Shown here in pieces: positions 22,649 to 31,133 of a stretch of DNA of 64,000 nt. Origin of the DNA: Candidatus Peribacteria bacterium (GTDB lineage Bacteria; Patescibacteriota; Gracilibacteria; UBA1369; UBA12463). The position numbers were made by a program, and so were the translations under genes. Position 1 is the stretch's first letter. Each line of letters opens with the position of its first letter. The stretch is taken from positions 1 through 64,000 of the forward strand of contig CALRDN010000007.1 of NCBI GenBank assembly GCA_943354965.1. The letters are read 5' to 3'. The notes beneath the pieces were generated by a model, which was given only the letters and a program-made list of their open reading frames with translations, did no database searches and was not told where the DNA came from.

Positions 22649-23281
22649 ATGCCGCATTTTCTCTCCGCTCTCAATTATTTCAATCAGATGTTGATACCGT
22701 ATATTTCATCATTTGAGCATGTAGGATTGGTATTTTCAGTGACGGTATTGGTTGTCGCGCTACTTGAGTGTTTCCCGATTATCGGATATTTGACGCCGGG
22801 GATGGTGATGTTATATGGGGCGGCCGCCTTCGCGTTGCGGCAGGATTTAATAGCGAATTACATCATCTTTATGGCCGTGGGAAGTTTTTTGTCAGATATA
22901 ATGAGTTTTTATCTGGGGAAGAGAGGAGATAGGATCATGATGAAGCATGTAGAGAAGAGGAGGGAGATAGTTGAAAAAGTGCATGGTTTTCTGAGAACAT
23001 ACGGAGTAGTCGGAATCGTTATCGGCAAAAATATCGGAATTATTCGTCCCATGATTTCACTGATAGTAGGTACATCCGAGATGAGTCCGCGAAAGTTCAT
23101 GATGACTTCATGGATAGCCTCGGTGGTTTGGCCTTTTCAATATCTCATTTCCGTATACTATCTCAAAAAATACGGTGAATCGATAGGAATATTCATACAG
23201 CATTTTTGGATTTTGATGTTGGTGATAGTTATAGCATATTTCGCAGGAAGCTGGTTGAAGAAAAGGCTTCTACGAAAGTGA
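22649..23281 (+). CDS. DedA-family membrane protein
   Basis: Protein of 210 aa with about five membrane helices and the DedA/SNARE-associated pattern (ECFPIIGYLTPG, then FLRTYGVVGIVIGKNIGIIRPMIS). Recent work links DedA proteins to undecaprenyl-phosphate or phospholipid flipping. Its convergent neighbour uppP, overlapping by 12 bases, acts on the same lipid carrier, which fits. Confidence 0.88.
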   Translation: MPHFLSALNYFNQMLIPYISSFEHVGLVFSVTVLVVALLECFPIIGYLTPGMVMLYGAAAFALRQDLIANYIIFMAVGSFLSDIMSFYLGKRGDRIMMKHVEKRREIVEKVHGFLRTYGVVGIVIGKNIGIIRPMISLIVGTSEMSPRKFMMTSWIASVVWPFQYLISVYYLKKYGESIGIFIQHFWILMLVIVIAYFAGSWLKKRLLRK

Positions 23282-24097
23282 TAAAATCAATACGCCGAAA
23301 ACGATACGGTACCATGCAAATCCGCGAAATGAATGCGTGCCAATAAACCGAATAAATGTTTTTATCGCAACAAGAGCAGAGAAAAAAGCGACAATAAATC
23401 CAACCGCAAAAACAGGAACATCGCTCGAGCTAACACTTCCCGCGCTTTTGAGTAAGTCATATCCCGTTGCTGCGAGCATCGTAGGAATAGCCAAGAAGAA
23501 GGAATATTCTGTCGCCGTCTTGCGATCAAGTTTCGTAAGCATACCTCCGATAATCGTCGAACCTGATCTGGAAACGCCAGGTATAAGCGCTAAAACTTGC
23601 GCTACTCCAATCCATAGAGCCTGAGAATATTTCACGTGCTGCACAGCATTTTCTACAGGAGCACTTACGAGTTTTCTGCGGAGAAAAGCCTCCACTCCCA
23701 AGATAACAATACCTCCACCGATAAGCGATAAGGCGACAATTGAGGGAGTAAATAAATGTGCCTTGATATATGTGTGCGCCGCAAGTCCCACTACAGCCGC
23801 CGGCAAAAAACTCACCAATACTTTCATCCAGAACTGCATCCAGCCAGAGGAAAAATCGAAGATCTTCTTTTTATACAACCACACCACCGACAAAATCGCC
23901 CCTAGTTGAATGAATATCTCAAAAGTAGATGCAAAGGCGGCAGCCGAAGCATTTGTACCCGCTTCCTTTCCAAATCCAATCCAATCCCCTACCACAATCA
24001 AATGCCCTGTCGACGATATCGGCAGAAACTCCGTCACACCCTCCACGACACCCAGTATTATCGCCTTTCCTATCGCAACAAGTGAAAAATCAATCAT
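23270..24097 (-). CDS. uppP: Undecaprenyl-diphosphatase
   Basis: Integral membrane BacA/UppP of 275 aa that recycles undecaprenyl pyrophosphate for peptidoglycan synthesis. It has the family motifs GVVEGVTEFLPISSTGHL (N-terminal) and LIPGVSRSGSTI (C-terminal Arg/Ser motif) with about eight membrane helices. The length is normal. Promoter hexamers are recognisable upstream. Confidence 0.96.
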   Translation of the reverse strand: MIDFSLVAIGKAIILGVVEGVTEFLPISSTGHLIVVGDWIGFGKEAGTNASAAAFASTFEIFIQLGAILSVVWLYKKKIFDFSSGWMQFWMKVLVSFLPAAVVGLAAHTYIKAHLFTPSIVALSLIGGGIVILGVEAFLRRKLVSAPVENAVQHVKYSQALWIGVAQVLALIPGVSRSGSTIIGGMLTKLDRKTATEYSFFLAIPTMLAATGYDLLKSAGSVSSSDVPVFAVGFIVAFFSALVAIKTFIRFIGTHSFRGFAWYRIVFGVLILSLS

Positions 24098-24184
24098 GGA
24101 TTGAACATAAAAATGGTATATAGGCCACTAAAGTGAAGCTATAATACCATATTCCCAGAAAATAGGCAGTGACGTCAGAGAACC

Positions 24185-24224
24185 ACAATACAATAATATG
24201 TGATGTATGTCAAGTATTGAAGCT
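24185..24224 (-). promoter_or_regulatory. Promoter of uppP
   Basis: On the minus strand: TTGACA (24213-24208), 17-bp spacer, TATTGT (24190-24185). AGCTTCA lies 4 nt upstream of the -35 box (24224-24218). The leader is about 80 nt. The rest of the 24098-24412 gap is AT-rich with no gene seen. Confidence 0.55.
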
Positions 24225-24362
24225 GAGCAAAGCTGAAGATTCGTCACGAGGTGAGGTGCCTTTGAGGAAGTATATATAGATTCCTTATATATTTACTCTA
24301 TAAAATATATACCACCATAAAAAGTATCCCCGCCCGGGCTCCTCTCCAGTAAGTATTTTTCC

Positions 24363-24391
24363 TAGTCAGTCTCAAGGAAATGCGATACAAT
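24363..24391 (+). promoter_or_regulatory. Promoter of tRNA-Ser(GCU)
   Basis: TAGTCA (24363-24368), 17-bp spacer, TACAAT (24386-24391), 21 nt before the tRNA. The -35 box is the same variant as at murA. Confidence 0.6.
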
Positions 24392-24412
24392 CCGGCCTGC
24401 AAGCCAGCGCGC

Positions 24413-24505
24413 GGAGAGATACCCAAGTGGCTGAAGGGGCGGGATTGCTAATCCTGTAGTAGGGTTTCGACCCTAGCGAGAGTTCGAATCTCTCTCTCTC
24501 CGCCA
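24413..24505 (+). tRNA. tRNA-Ser (anticodon GCT)
   Basis: A 93-nt class II tRNA. Acceptor GGAGAGA/TCTCTCC is identical to the other tRNA-Ser, the anticodon arm GGATT-GCT-AATCC is clear, and there is a long variable arm, GTTCGAATC and an encoded CCA. Confidence 0.96.
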
Positions 24506-24557
24506 GTAGATTTGCATCGCAAATCGGATTTGTTCTCGTATGTAATTTCAACGCTCT

Positions 24558-24950
24558 ATGGGCAGTATGAATAGAAACGATCCAGTTGCATTCTTCCGAA
24601 CCGCCAAAAAGGCGATAGGAGTTATGCGTGAGGCAGTTCAGCAGAATAGTCCCTTGGGGGCGGCGAAAAAAGATCCGGAAAAAGTAAAGGCCCAGCAGGG
24701 TTTCCCCTCGGGGGAAATGTGGAGTGATACGATGTACAAAGATCGTTGGAGCAATTTTATTTGGTCAACAATTTTAAGTACCGTACTCTGCACGGCGCTG
24801 TATTTCGAATTAAAATTTCGTCTCGCTCTTGGGCTGCTCGGAGGAGGAATACTTATTCTCGTGACAGGAGCCCTCGCACTTCTCGGTCTGTATACGATGT
24901 ATACCTACGTCAAAGTTATCATCACGGGAAAAAGTGATATAAAATTATAA
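24558..24950 (+). CDS. Small membrane protein, unknown
   Basis: Protein of 130 aa not recognised. It has a charged, Lys-rich N-terminal half and two or three hydrophobic segments from about residue 68 (IWSTILSTVLCTALYF; LGLLGGGILILVTGALALL). It is convergent with enolase, overlapping by 6 bases. It is probably a real gene given its codon use and position. Confidence 0.55.
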   Translation: MGSMNRNDPVAFFRTAKKAIGVMREAVQQNSPLGAAKKDPEKVKAQQGFPSGEMWSDTMYKDRWSNFIWSTILSTVLCTALYFELKFRLALGLLGGGILILVTGALALLGLYTMYTYVKVIITGKSDIKL

Positions 24951-26189
24951 GAGCTCTTCGATCTTCAAGAGTCTGTTATATTTTGCCACGCGCTCACTTC
25001 TACAGAGTGATCCTGTTTTGATCGTTGGGCAGTTCATACCCACACACAGATCAGCCAAAGTTGTGTCCTCGGTCTCGCCGCTACGATGGGAAACGATTGG
25101 CTTCCAGCCTACGCTTTGCGTCAACGCGATCGCATCAATCGATTCAGAAATAGTTCCAATTTGATTCATCTTAATGAGAACGCTATTCGCAGATTTTCGC
25201 TCGATACCGGTTTTGATTCTCTCAACATTCGTCACAAATAAATCATCACCGACAATCGTGACCTTGTCTCCATACTGTGTCGTCATCTTATCGAAACCAT
25301 CCCAGTCATCTTCAGAAAGTGGATCCTCGATAGATATGAGTGGATATTTCGAAATTAACGCCCCATACCACGCAATCATCTCATCTGTAGTCGCAACGCC
25401 GGATGGATTTACCTTGCAGAGATATGTTCCATTTTCATAGAAGCTACTTGCCGCCACGTCTACGGCAATCTGTACCTGCTGAGTCGTATAGCCGGATTCA
25501 GATATGGCCTTCAGCAAGAGCTCAAATGCTTCTTCATTCGATGGTAAATGTGGGGCAAAACCGCCCTCATCGCCTACGCTGGTTACCATTCCTTGCTTAG
25601 ATAAAATACCTTTCAATGTGTGAAAAATTTCAGCACCGGCACGTAGTCGTTCGGCAAATGTTGGAAAACCTGATGGAACAAGCATGAACTCTTGAATATC
25701 CAGTCCGCTATCGGCATGCTTGCCGCCATTGATGACATTCATAATTGGAATTGGCAGACCGAAGGTCGTATTGTTCCCGATTTTCCCAAAGTATTGATAG
25801 AGCTCGATTCCGTCTCGCTTGGCGCATGCACGCGCAAAAGCAATCGATACGCCGAGTAGAGCATTCGCACCGAGTCGTGATTTATTTGGAGTTCCATCGA
25901 GCGCGATAAGCATATCATCAAGAGCGCGCTGATCGGCAATTTCTTTGCCCTGTAGCGCATTGAAAATCTCAACGTTCGCATTTGCAACAGCGTTTAGGAC
26001 GCCCTTGCCGCCATATCGCTTCTTATCACCATCTCGTAACTCTACTGCCTCGTGGATGCCCGTAGAGGCACCACTCGGCACCATCGCACGCCCATAAGAT
26101 CCATCATTCAACGTGAGCTCAACCTCTACGGTTGGATTTCCGCGTGAGTCGAGAATTTCTCGTGCATGAATGGATGTAATGGTAGACAT
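24945..26189 (-). CDS. eno: Enolase
   Basis: 2-phosphoglycerate dehydratase of lower glycolysis, 414 aa. It has the N-terminal AREILDSRGNPTVEVE, the metal ligands around VDVAAS, SIEDPLSEDD and VGDDLFVTN, the active-site Lys region LIKMNQIGT, and the signature SHRSGETEDT. The length is normal. The -10 box lies 8 nt before the ATG, so the mRNA may be nearly leaderless. Confidence 0.98.
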   Translation of the reverse strand: MSTITSIHAREILDSRGNPTVEVELTLNDGSYGRAMVPSGASTGIHEAVELRDGDKKRYGGKGVLNAVANANVEIFNALQGKEIADQRALDDMLIALDGTPNKSRLGANALLGVSIAFARACAKRDGIELYQYFGKIGNNTTFGLPIPIMNVINGGKHADSGLDIQEFMLVPSGFPTFAERLRAGAEIFHTLKGILSKQGMVTSVGDEGGFAPHLPSNEEAFELLLKAISESGYTTQQVQIAVDVAASSFYENGTYLCKVNPSGVATTDEMIAWYGALISKYPLISIEDPLSEDDWDGFDKMTTQYGDKVTIVGDDLFVTNVERIKTGIERKSANSVLIKMNQIGTISESIDAIALTQSVGWKPIVSHRSGETEDTTLADLCVGMNCPTIKTGSLCRSERVAKYNRLLKIEELL

Positions 26190-26197
26190 GTGCCCGC

Positions 26198-26225
26198 ATC
26201 ATAGCAAAAAATTCCCAGAGTGCAA
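26198..26225 (-). promoter_or_regulatory. Promoter of eno
   Basis: On the minus strand: TTGCAC (26225-26220), 16-bp spacer, TATGAT (26203-26198), almost touching the start codon at 26189. Confidence 0.55.
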
Positions 26226-26310
26226 AAAATATATATTGATTTACGCAAGATATTGCGCAAAAGCATTAATTATCCTACAATATATCTAATATTCTCTTAC
26301 TCACTTCTCT

Positions 26311-26541
26311 ATGAAGATGCTCTCTCATCTCGCGTTGCTCTTGCTCGTCGTTGGTGGTCTCAATTGGGGACTCGTTGGCGTAGCAAATTATAACCTCGTT
26401 GAGGTTCTTTTTGGTAGCTGGCCGGTTGTCGTCTCAGTCGTCTACGATCTCGTAGGTCTCGCCGCACTCTTCATGGGATACCAGATGGTAATGTGTGCCG
26501 CAGGAAAAGGTGGCTGCTGTTCAGCAGACTGCCAGAAGTAA
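26311..26541 (+). CDS. DUF378 small membrane protein
   Basis: Protein of 76 aa with two membrane helices and the DUF378 pattern (LLLVVGGLNWGLVGVANYNLVEVLFG ... VYDLVGLAAL, here shown as separate segments). A Cys-rich tail (GKGGCCSADC) may bind metal. The function is unknown. An intrinsic terminator follows within 25 nt. Confidence 0.85.
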   Translation: MKMLSHLALLLLVVGGLNWGLVGVANYNLVEVLFGSWPVVVSVVYDLVGLAALFMGYQMVMCAAGKGGCCSADCQK

Positions 26542-26561
26542 GTTCAGGGGCAAAACAAAAG

Positions 26562-26594
26562 GAGGGTGCGCCAATCACGGGCATCCTCTTTTTT
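26562..26594 (+). terminator. Intrinsic terminator after DUF378
   Basis: Stem GAGGGTGC / GCATCCTC with an 11-nt loop, followed by six T. Confidence 0.85.
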
Positions 26595-26599
26595 AAATA

Positions 26600-27814
26600 T
26601 TATTTCAGCGCCTTCAGTGCCGCATCCATCTGCGGATCAACGCCCTTCTTCAAATCAGCCTCGGTATATTTCACCGTCTGGTCCGGCTCAATGCCTACTT
26701 TATTAATCGATCGTCCGAGTGGAGTGAGCCACTTAGCAATCGTCATGCGCAGACTCGCATTATTTTTCAACCGCTCATCAATCTCCTGAACACTTCCCTT
26801 TCCATAGGTTTTTTCTCCAATAACCGTACCTCGTTTGTAATCTTGCACCGCGCCTGCGACAATCTCTGATGCCGAAGCGGAGCCATTATTCACTAAAACT
26901 ACCAACGGAATAGTAGTCATTCTACCGCTACCGCTTGTAAACTTTTTCTCATCATATTTTGGATCACGTTTGCGGATAGTGACCACTTCTTTTTTACCAA
27001 TCAGAAGCTCGGACAGTACATCCACCGCCACCTCCAGATATCCTCCACCATTATCACGAAGATCGAGAATAATGCCCTTTGGTTTCTTCGCAAGTATCTT
27101 CGGAATAACCTCCGTCAGCTCAGTCATCGTGCTGTCCGTAAACTGATGAAGAGCAATGACGGAAATATTATTTGGCTTTTCCGTGAGCTCAATACTGTTC
27201 AGTCGAATCTCATCACGAACGATAGTCAGCTCAAAAGGATCTCCATTATTTTTACGATAAATCAGGAGTTTTACAGAAGTTCCTCTCGCACCGCGAATCT
27301 TGGTAATGGCCTCATAGATGGTCATATCGCCAGCCACGGCATCATCAATTTTCAAAATAATATCGGTACCCTTGAGTCCGCTTTTTTCAGCAGGAGAGTC
27401 CTTGAGCACACTCATGACGGTGAGATTTTTTTCCTTCACGCTGAGCTGTGCGCCGATACCATCCAACTTTCCCGTAAGATTATTTTTGAACTCTTTTGAC
27501 TCCTGCGGATCCATAAAAACACTATAAGGATCATCCAGGGCGGACACCATCCCCTTGATAGCACCATAGACCATTTTGTCGGTATTGATTGCCGTAGGGT
27601 CAACATATTGAGCGCTGAGGCGATCCCAGACGTCCCAGAAGAGCGAGAGATCGGCACGATCTCGAGCGATGTTTGCCCCAACAAAAGATTGAAGTCCCGC
27701 ATGTTCCTTTACTGTAGCGGTCTCTAATCCAGCATGTCCCGCTTGCCATCCAATGAGGAAAAAAAACACGGCCACCACGGGAATAACAATCCAAACTGTT
27801 CGCTGCTGCATCAT
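26600..27814 (-). CDS. ctpA: S41 carboxyl-terminal processing protease with PDZ
   Basis: Protein of 404 aa with an N-terminal membrane anchor, a PDZ domain (about 105-190; SPAEKSGLKGTDIILKI) and an S41 protease core. The catalytic Ser lies in NNGSASASEI and the Lys in KTYGKGSVQ. The C-terminal family segment is also present (GIEPD). Tail-specific proteases act outside the membrane on secreted or cell-wall enzymes. It is a single gene, convergent with DUF378. Confidence 0.93.
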   Translation of the reverse strand: MMQQRTVWIVIPVVAVFFFLIGWQAGHAGLETATVKEHAGLQSFVGANIARDRADLSLFWDVWDRLSAQYVDPTAINTDKMVYGAIKGMVSALDDPYSVFMDPQESKEFKNNLTGKLDGIGAQLSVKEKNLTVMSVLKDSPAEKSGLKGTDIILKIDDAVAGDMTIYEAITKIRGARGTSVKLLIYRKNNGDPFELTIVRDEIRLNSIELTEKPNNISVIALHQFTDSTMTELTEVIPKILAKKPKGIILDLRDNGGGYLEVAVDVLSELLIGKKEVVTIRKRDPKYDEKKFTSGSGRMTTIPLVVLVNNGSASASEIVAGAVQDYKRGTVIGEKTYGKGSVQEIDERLKNNASLRMTIAKWLTPLGRSINKVGIEPDQTVKYTEADLKKGVDPQMDAALKALK

Positions 27815-27848
27815 GGGTGTAGTATATACTTTTGTGATATTTTTTCTA

Positions 27849-28078
27849 CTATTTCAGCAGTTTTTTAAAAATTCTAGCAAGGAGACTTTTTTGAATATTT
27901 CCGATAGATTTATCTGAATTGCTATCAGGAGAAGAGTACTCCAACTGTTTAAATAGCTGAAGTACAAACAATTTTGCAAAATCAGAATCAAGCTCAATAA
28001 AGACGGGGTGATTTGGCAGGTACCCATTATATTGTACAGGATATTCAAGAAAGAACTTGGATAACGGTGAGTACCAGA
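27849..28078 (-). pseudogene. Possible 3' gene remnant
   Basis: An open frame of about 75 codons with no start codon, ending TAG at 27849. Its translation looks protein-like (NHPVFIELDSDFAKLF; LLARIFKKLLK). It overlaps the broken SMP-30 gene on the other strand. The family is not recognised. It may be chance, or the tail of a lost gene at a rearrangement junction. Confidence 0.25.
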
Positions 28079-28660
28079 GCTATTCCGCGAACATTAGGAT
28101 ACAGAGAAAATATAAAAGATGGTTTTATAGTATTAGTCGATAAGAAGGGGGCAAGAATAGTAGCTGATCAGCTTGGATTTGCGAATGAAGTAGCAATACA
28201 CCCGAGTGGAAAATGGATCTACGTGAATGAAACATTCGCAAAACAATTAAGTCGATTTGCTATTAACGACAATAGTAGTCTTAATGGAAAAGAAGTAGTT
28301 ACTACCTTTGGCGAAGGAACATTTCCTGACGGCATAGCATTTGATTCAGAAGGTTTTGCGTGGATAACGAGTATAATATCGAATCGCATAATAAGAGTTG
28401 CCTTCAGCGGAGAACAGGAGCTGGTACTAGAAGATGTGAATGATGATCATGTAAAAGAAATCGAAATAGCGTTCAGGGAAGGTAGGATGGGAAAAGCTGA
28501 AATTAGTAAAGTAATGAGTAAGAAGCTGAGGAATATATCGAGTTTAGCTTTTGGTGGTTTAGATTTAAAAACTTGCTATGTCGGGTCTCTACTAGGCGAA
28601 AGCGTTCAAAGTTTCCCGAGTTCCATAGCAGGGCATCCTCCAGTTCATTGGAACTATTAA
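28001..28660 (+). pseudogene. N-terminally truncated SMP-30/gluconolactonase-like gene
   Basis: A beta-propeller lactonase-like sequence of about 215 codons. The conserved core is intact (LGFANEVAIHPSGKWIYVNE; FGEGTFPDGIAFDSEGFAWI) through to the usual end GHPPVHWNY. Full proteins have about 300 residues, so roughly the first 90 are missing. The frame is closed by a TAA at 27998 and has no ATG, only a TTG at 28013. It was probably acquired and then broken, although a shortened active protein cannot be excluded. Confidence 0.65.
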
Positions 28661-28663
28661 CAT

Positions 28664-29410
28664 TTAGAGAAAAAATAAAATCTGAATAATACTCGCTAAT
28701 AGAACCAAAGAAAGAATGAATTTAATATATTTTCCCTCTCGTTTTATGCCGAATGAAATGCCAAACCAACTTCCAAGAATGACGCCGATCACCATTGGCA
28801 ACGCATAGGAATAATCAATTATATGCTGAGTTACGAAAACGTATGTAGAGGTAAGAGACATCATGACCCCAGCGACTCGCGCCATACCCGCAGCTTGAAC
28901 AAAATTATATCCAAAAAGTGCGGGAACTAATACAATCAAGGTGCCAAACGCTATGCCAATAATACCTCCATACAGACCTAGTAGCAGCAGAGCAATGATT
29001 CCGAGAATTATATGTTTTTTACTATTTAAGACATAAATTTGTGTAGTAATTTTTTGAGAATATATATTGAAAATAAATGCCAATACAAGCACGGCAACAG
29101 TGAAGTATCTTAATTCTTGTTGGGAAAAGAAGATTATTAATTGTGCTCCAAAAAAAGAACCAATACAGACAACAGTACCGATTAACAGCGAAATTTTCAA
29201 AAAAAGTTGACCATGTAAATAGAATTTCACCGAAGCAGCTGTATCCATCATCAAAGAAACAAGACGGTTGGTTCCAATTGCTATTGGCAGAGGCAAGCCA
29301 AAAAAAATCAGCAAAGGTAGAGTTACGAAACCCATACCACCAACCATAGAGGCATAAAAAGCAGCAAAAAATCCACCAAAAAGTAAAATAAAAAATGTAA
29401 TAATCTCCAT
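28664..29410 (-). CDS. TauE/SafE-family permease
   Basis: Protein of 248 aa with about eight membrane helices. The N-terminal GGFFAAFYASMVGGMGFVTL and the IAIGTNRLVSL segment match the TauE/SafE (DUF81) family of putative sulfite/sulfoacetate or organic anion exporters. The substrate cannot be inferred. It follows the HAD gene by 4 nt on the same strand, so the two likely form an operon. Confidence 0.88.
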   Translation of the reverse strand: MEIITFFILLFGGFFAAFYASMVGGMGFVTLPLLIFFGLPLPIAIGTNRLVSLMMDTAASVKFYLHGQLFLKISLLIGTVVCIGSFFGAQLIIFFSQQELRYFTVAVLVLAFIFNIYSQKITTQIYVLNSKKHIILGIIALLLLGLYGGIIGIAFGTLIVLVPALFGYNFVQAAGMARVAGVMMSLTSTYVFVTQHIIDYSYALPMVIGVILGSWFGISFGIKREGKYIKFILSLVLLASIIQILFFL

Positions 29411-29414
29411 AAAA

Positions 29415-29996
29415 TTAGTTCGTTAATTTCCTTGAAAAATGATGAAGTTTTGCCCACCATGCAGCGTAGGAGCGCGTCAATTTCACCCATATAGGTTCAG
29501 TGCCAGGAATTGGCTTAACATAAATAAAATGCATACCAACGCTATTCGCACCAGCATCCGTATTAAAATTATCACCGACCATAGCGCATTGGCTTGGGTC
29601 ATCTATTCCAATTTTTTTCATAGCACATAGAAAAGATTCAGGATGAGGTTTAAGTGGTGTGGCCTGTAAAAGATCCATATTAACAGAGGAAGTAATAGAA
29701 TAGGATCTTGAACTTACATTATTAGACAAGATACACATTCGTATTGCACGAGCCTGTATCTCTTGTATTTTTGATATTGTTTGCGATGATAGATTATCTC
29801 TGCCATGCTCAACAAGAGTTCCATCAAGATCGAGAATCAAAGCCTTAATGCCGCGAGAAGTCAAAAATGAGACATCTAGATCTGAAAAACTGTCTACCTC
29901 TGCGAATGTCCTTGTGAGATTTGGATTAAAAGGCAAAGATAAAAAATTAGATATGCGGGGAATATTTATTAAAGAATGATTTGATTTTATTTCCAT
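29415..29996 (-). CDS. HAD-superfamily phosphatase (YqeG-like)
   Basis: Protein of 193 aa with HAD motif I DLDGTLVEHG, motif II LSNN, Lys in KPHPESF and motif IV VGDNFNTDAGANSVGM. The order fits HAD subfamily IIIA (YqeG-like, phosphatidylglycerophosphate-phosphatase-like). There is no membrane segment. It is the first gene of a two-gene unit with the TauE permease. The AT-rich composition of 28-30 kb suggests a small acquired block. Confidence 0.82.
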   Translation of the reverse strand: MEIKSNHSLINIPRISNFLSLPFNPNLTRTFAEVDSFSDLDVSFLTSRGIKALILDLDGTLVEHGRDNLSSQTISKIQEIQARAIRMCILSNNVSSRSYSITSSVNMDLLQATPLKPHPESFLCAMKKIGIDDPSQCAMVGDNFNTDAGANSVGMHFIYVKPIPGTEPIWVKLTRSYAAWWAKLHHFSRKLTN

Positions 29997-30009
29997 ATGC
30001 CGATAGTAG

Positions 30010-31089
30010 TTAGAGCTCCTTCTCCATCTGCGGTGGATAGCTCGGTACCTCTACAAAAAGTCCCGGCGTCACGGTTGTCTGCACGGTAAGCGGCGGATAG
30101 CTCGTCCCACCTTTCACGTTAGAAACTGGTTCCAGTGTCAAAACAATCGTTACCTTCGGCTGATGGACGTTCGTAATCATTCCCTCGTTTTCATTCGCCT
30201 CGGCAAAGGCCTTGTGAGGATCTTCCGTCGGAGATATAAAAAACGCAATATTCTTAATATTCACACGCGATGGCGTGAATGGAATAAAATCTTTGCCGCC
30301 ATTGTAGGCTTTTTCAACAACACTACCGGCCAATCCCATAGTGCCAAGATCCGGATATTTGAGTGCGGCAATACTGGCAGGAGAAGCTATATTTTGAGTG
30401 GTAATATTATCGACCGTCCCCGAACAGGCGTTATCATCTTCACAACGAAATACATGGGGAACACTATTATTCCCCAAACTATCCGCATAGGAAATCATCG
30501 ATGCACGGCTCAGTACATAGGATGATTTATCTGTTGCAACATCCCAAACGAGTTTCTCTGGTGCAATAAATGTTTTCTTCGTCCCGTCGGGATTAAGTAA
30601 ATAGAGCTCCTTCACGCACGCATGACCTTTTGAGGTAGTAAAAATAGGCTCAAATCCACTGCAAAAAATAGTGGAAGTAACTCCTGAAGAATAAAAAGCA
30701 TTCGACTTATCCGGGAAGTTCCCTATGGACGGATTCATACCGGTATTGACACATGACGAACTGGTAAGAGCACAACTATCTTTTCCATTTAAGAGATGAT
30801 AATAAAACTGCGCCGCATAATATCCATGATTCATTCCTGGCTTACCTCCAATAACAATTCTATTGTAATACTCCTCATAATCAATAGAACCGGAGTTAAT
30901 TTCTTTCGTCAGCTGATCGAGAATAAATTGCGCGTCATCATAAAGCGTATTGCGTGAACTCACCTGTTGCTGTCCACGACTGAGATTGAGAAACACACTC
31001 GTCGCCATCATTCCCACTACGGAAAACAGGCTTGCCGCGATTAATACTTCCAGTAAGGTAAAACCAGCAGAATGCAATCGTGATTTCAT
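30010..31089 (-). CDS. PilW-like minor pseudopilin
   Basis: About 359 aa from the ATG at 31089, which places the prepilin cleavage motif correctly (SAG / FTLLEVLIAASLFSVV). The short basic leader, the methylated-Phe position and Glu at +5 are all present. The large C-terminal domain carries several Cys. Gene order with FimT-, PilV- and PilX-like genes identifies it as PilW/GspJ-like. It is the last gene of the operon. Confidence 0.85.
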   Translation of the reverse strand: MKSRLHSAGFTLLEVLIAASLFSVVGMMATSVFLNLSRGQQQVSSRNTLYDDAQFILDQLTKEINSGSIDYEEYYNRIVIGGKPGMNHGYYAAQFYYHLLNGKDSCALTSSSCVNTGMNPSIGNFPDKSNAFYSSGVTSTIFCSGFEPIFTTSKGHACVKELYLLNPDGTKKTFIAPEKLVWDVATDKSSYVLSRASMISYADSLGNNSVPHVFRCEDDNACSGTVDNITTQNIASPASIAALKYPDLGTMGLAGSVVEKAYNGGKDFIPFTPSRVNIKNIAFFISPTEDPHKAFAEANENEGMITNVHQPKVTIVLTLEPVSNVKGGTSYPPLTVQTTVTPGLFVEVPSYPPQMEKEL

Positions 31090-31133
31090 GTCGCAAGTAT
31101 ACGACACAGCTCGCTACGACACCATAGGCAAGA

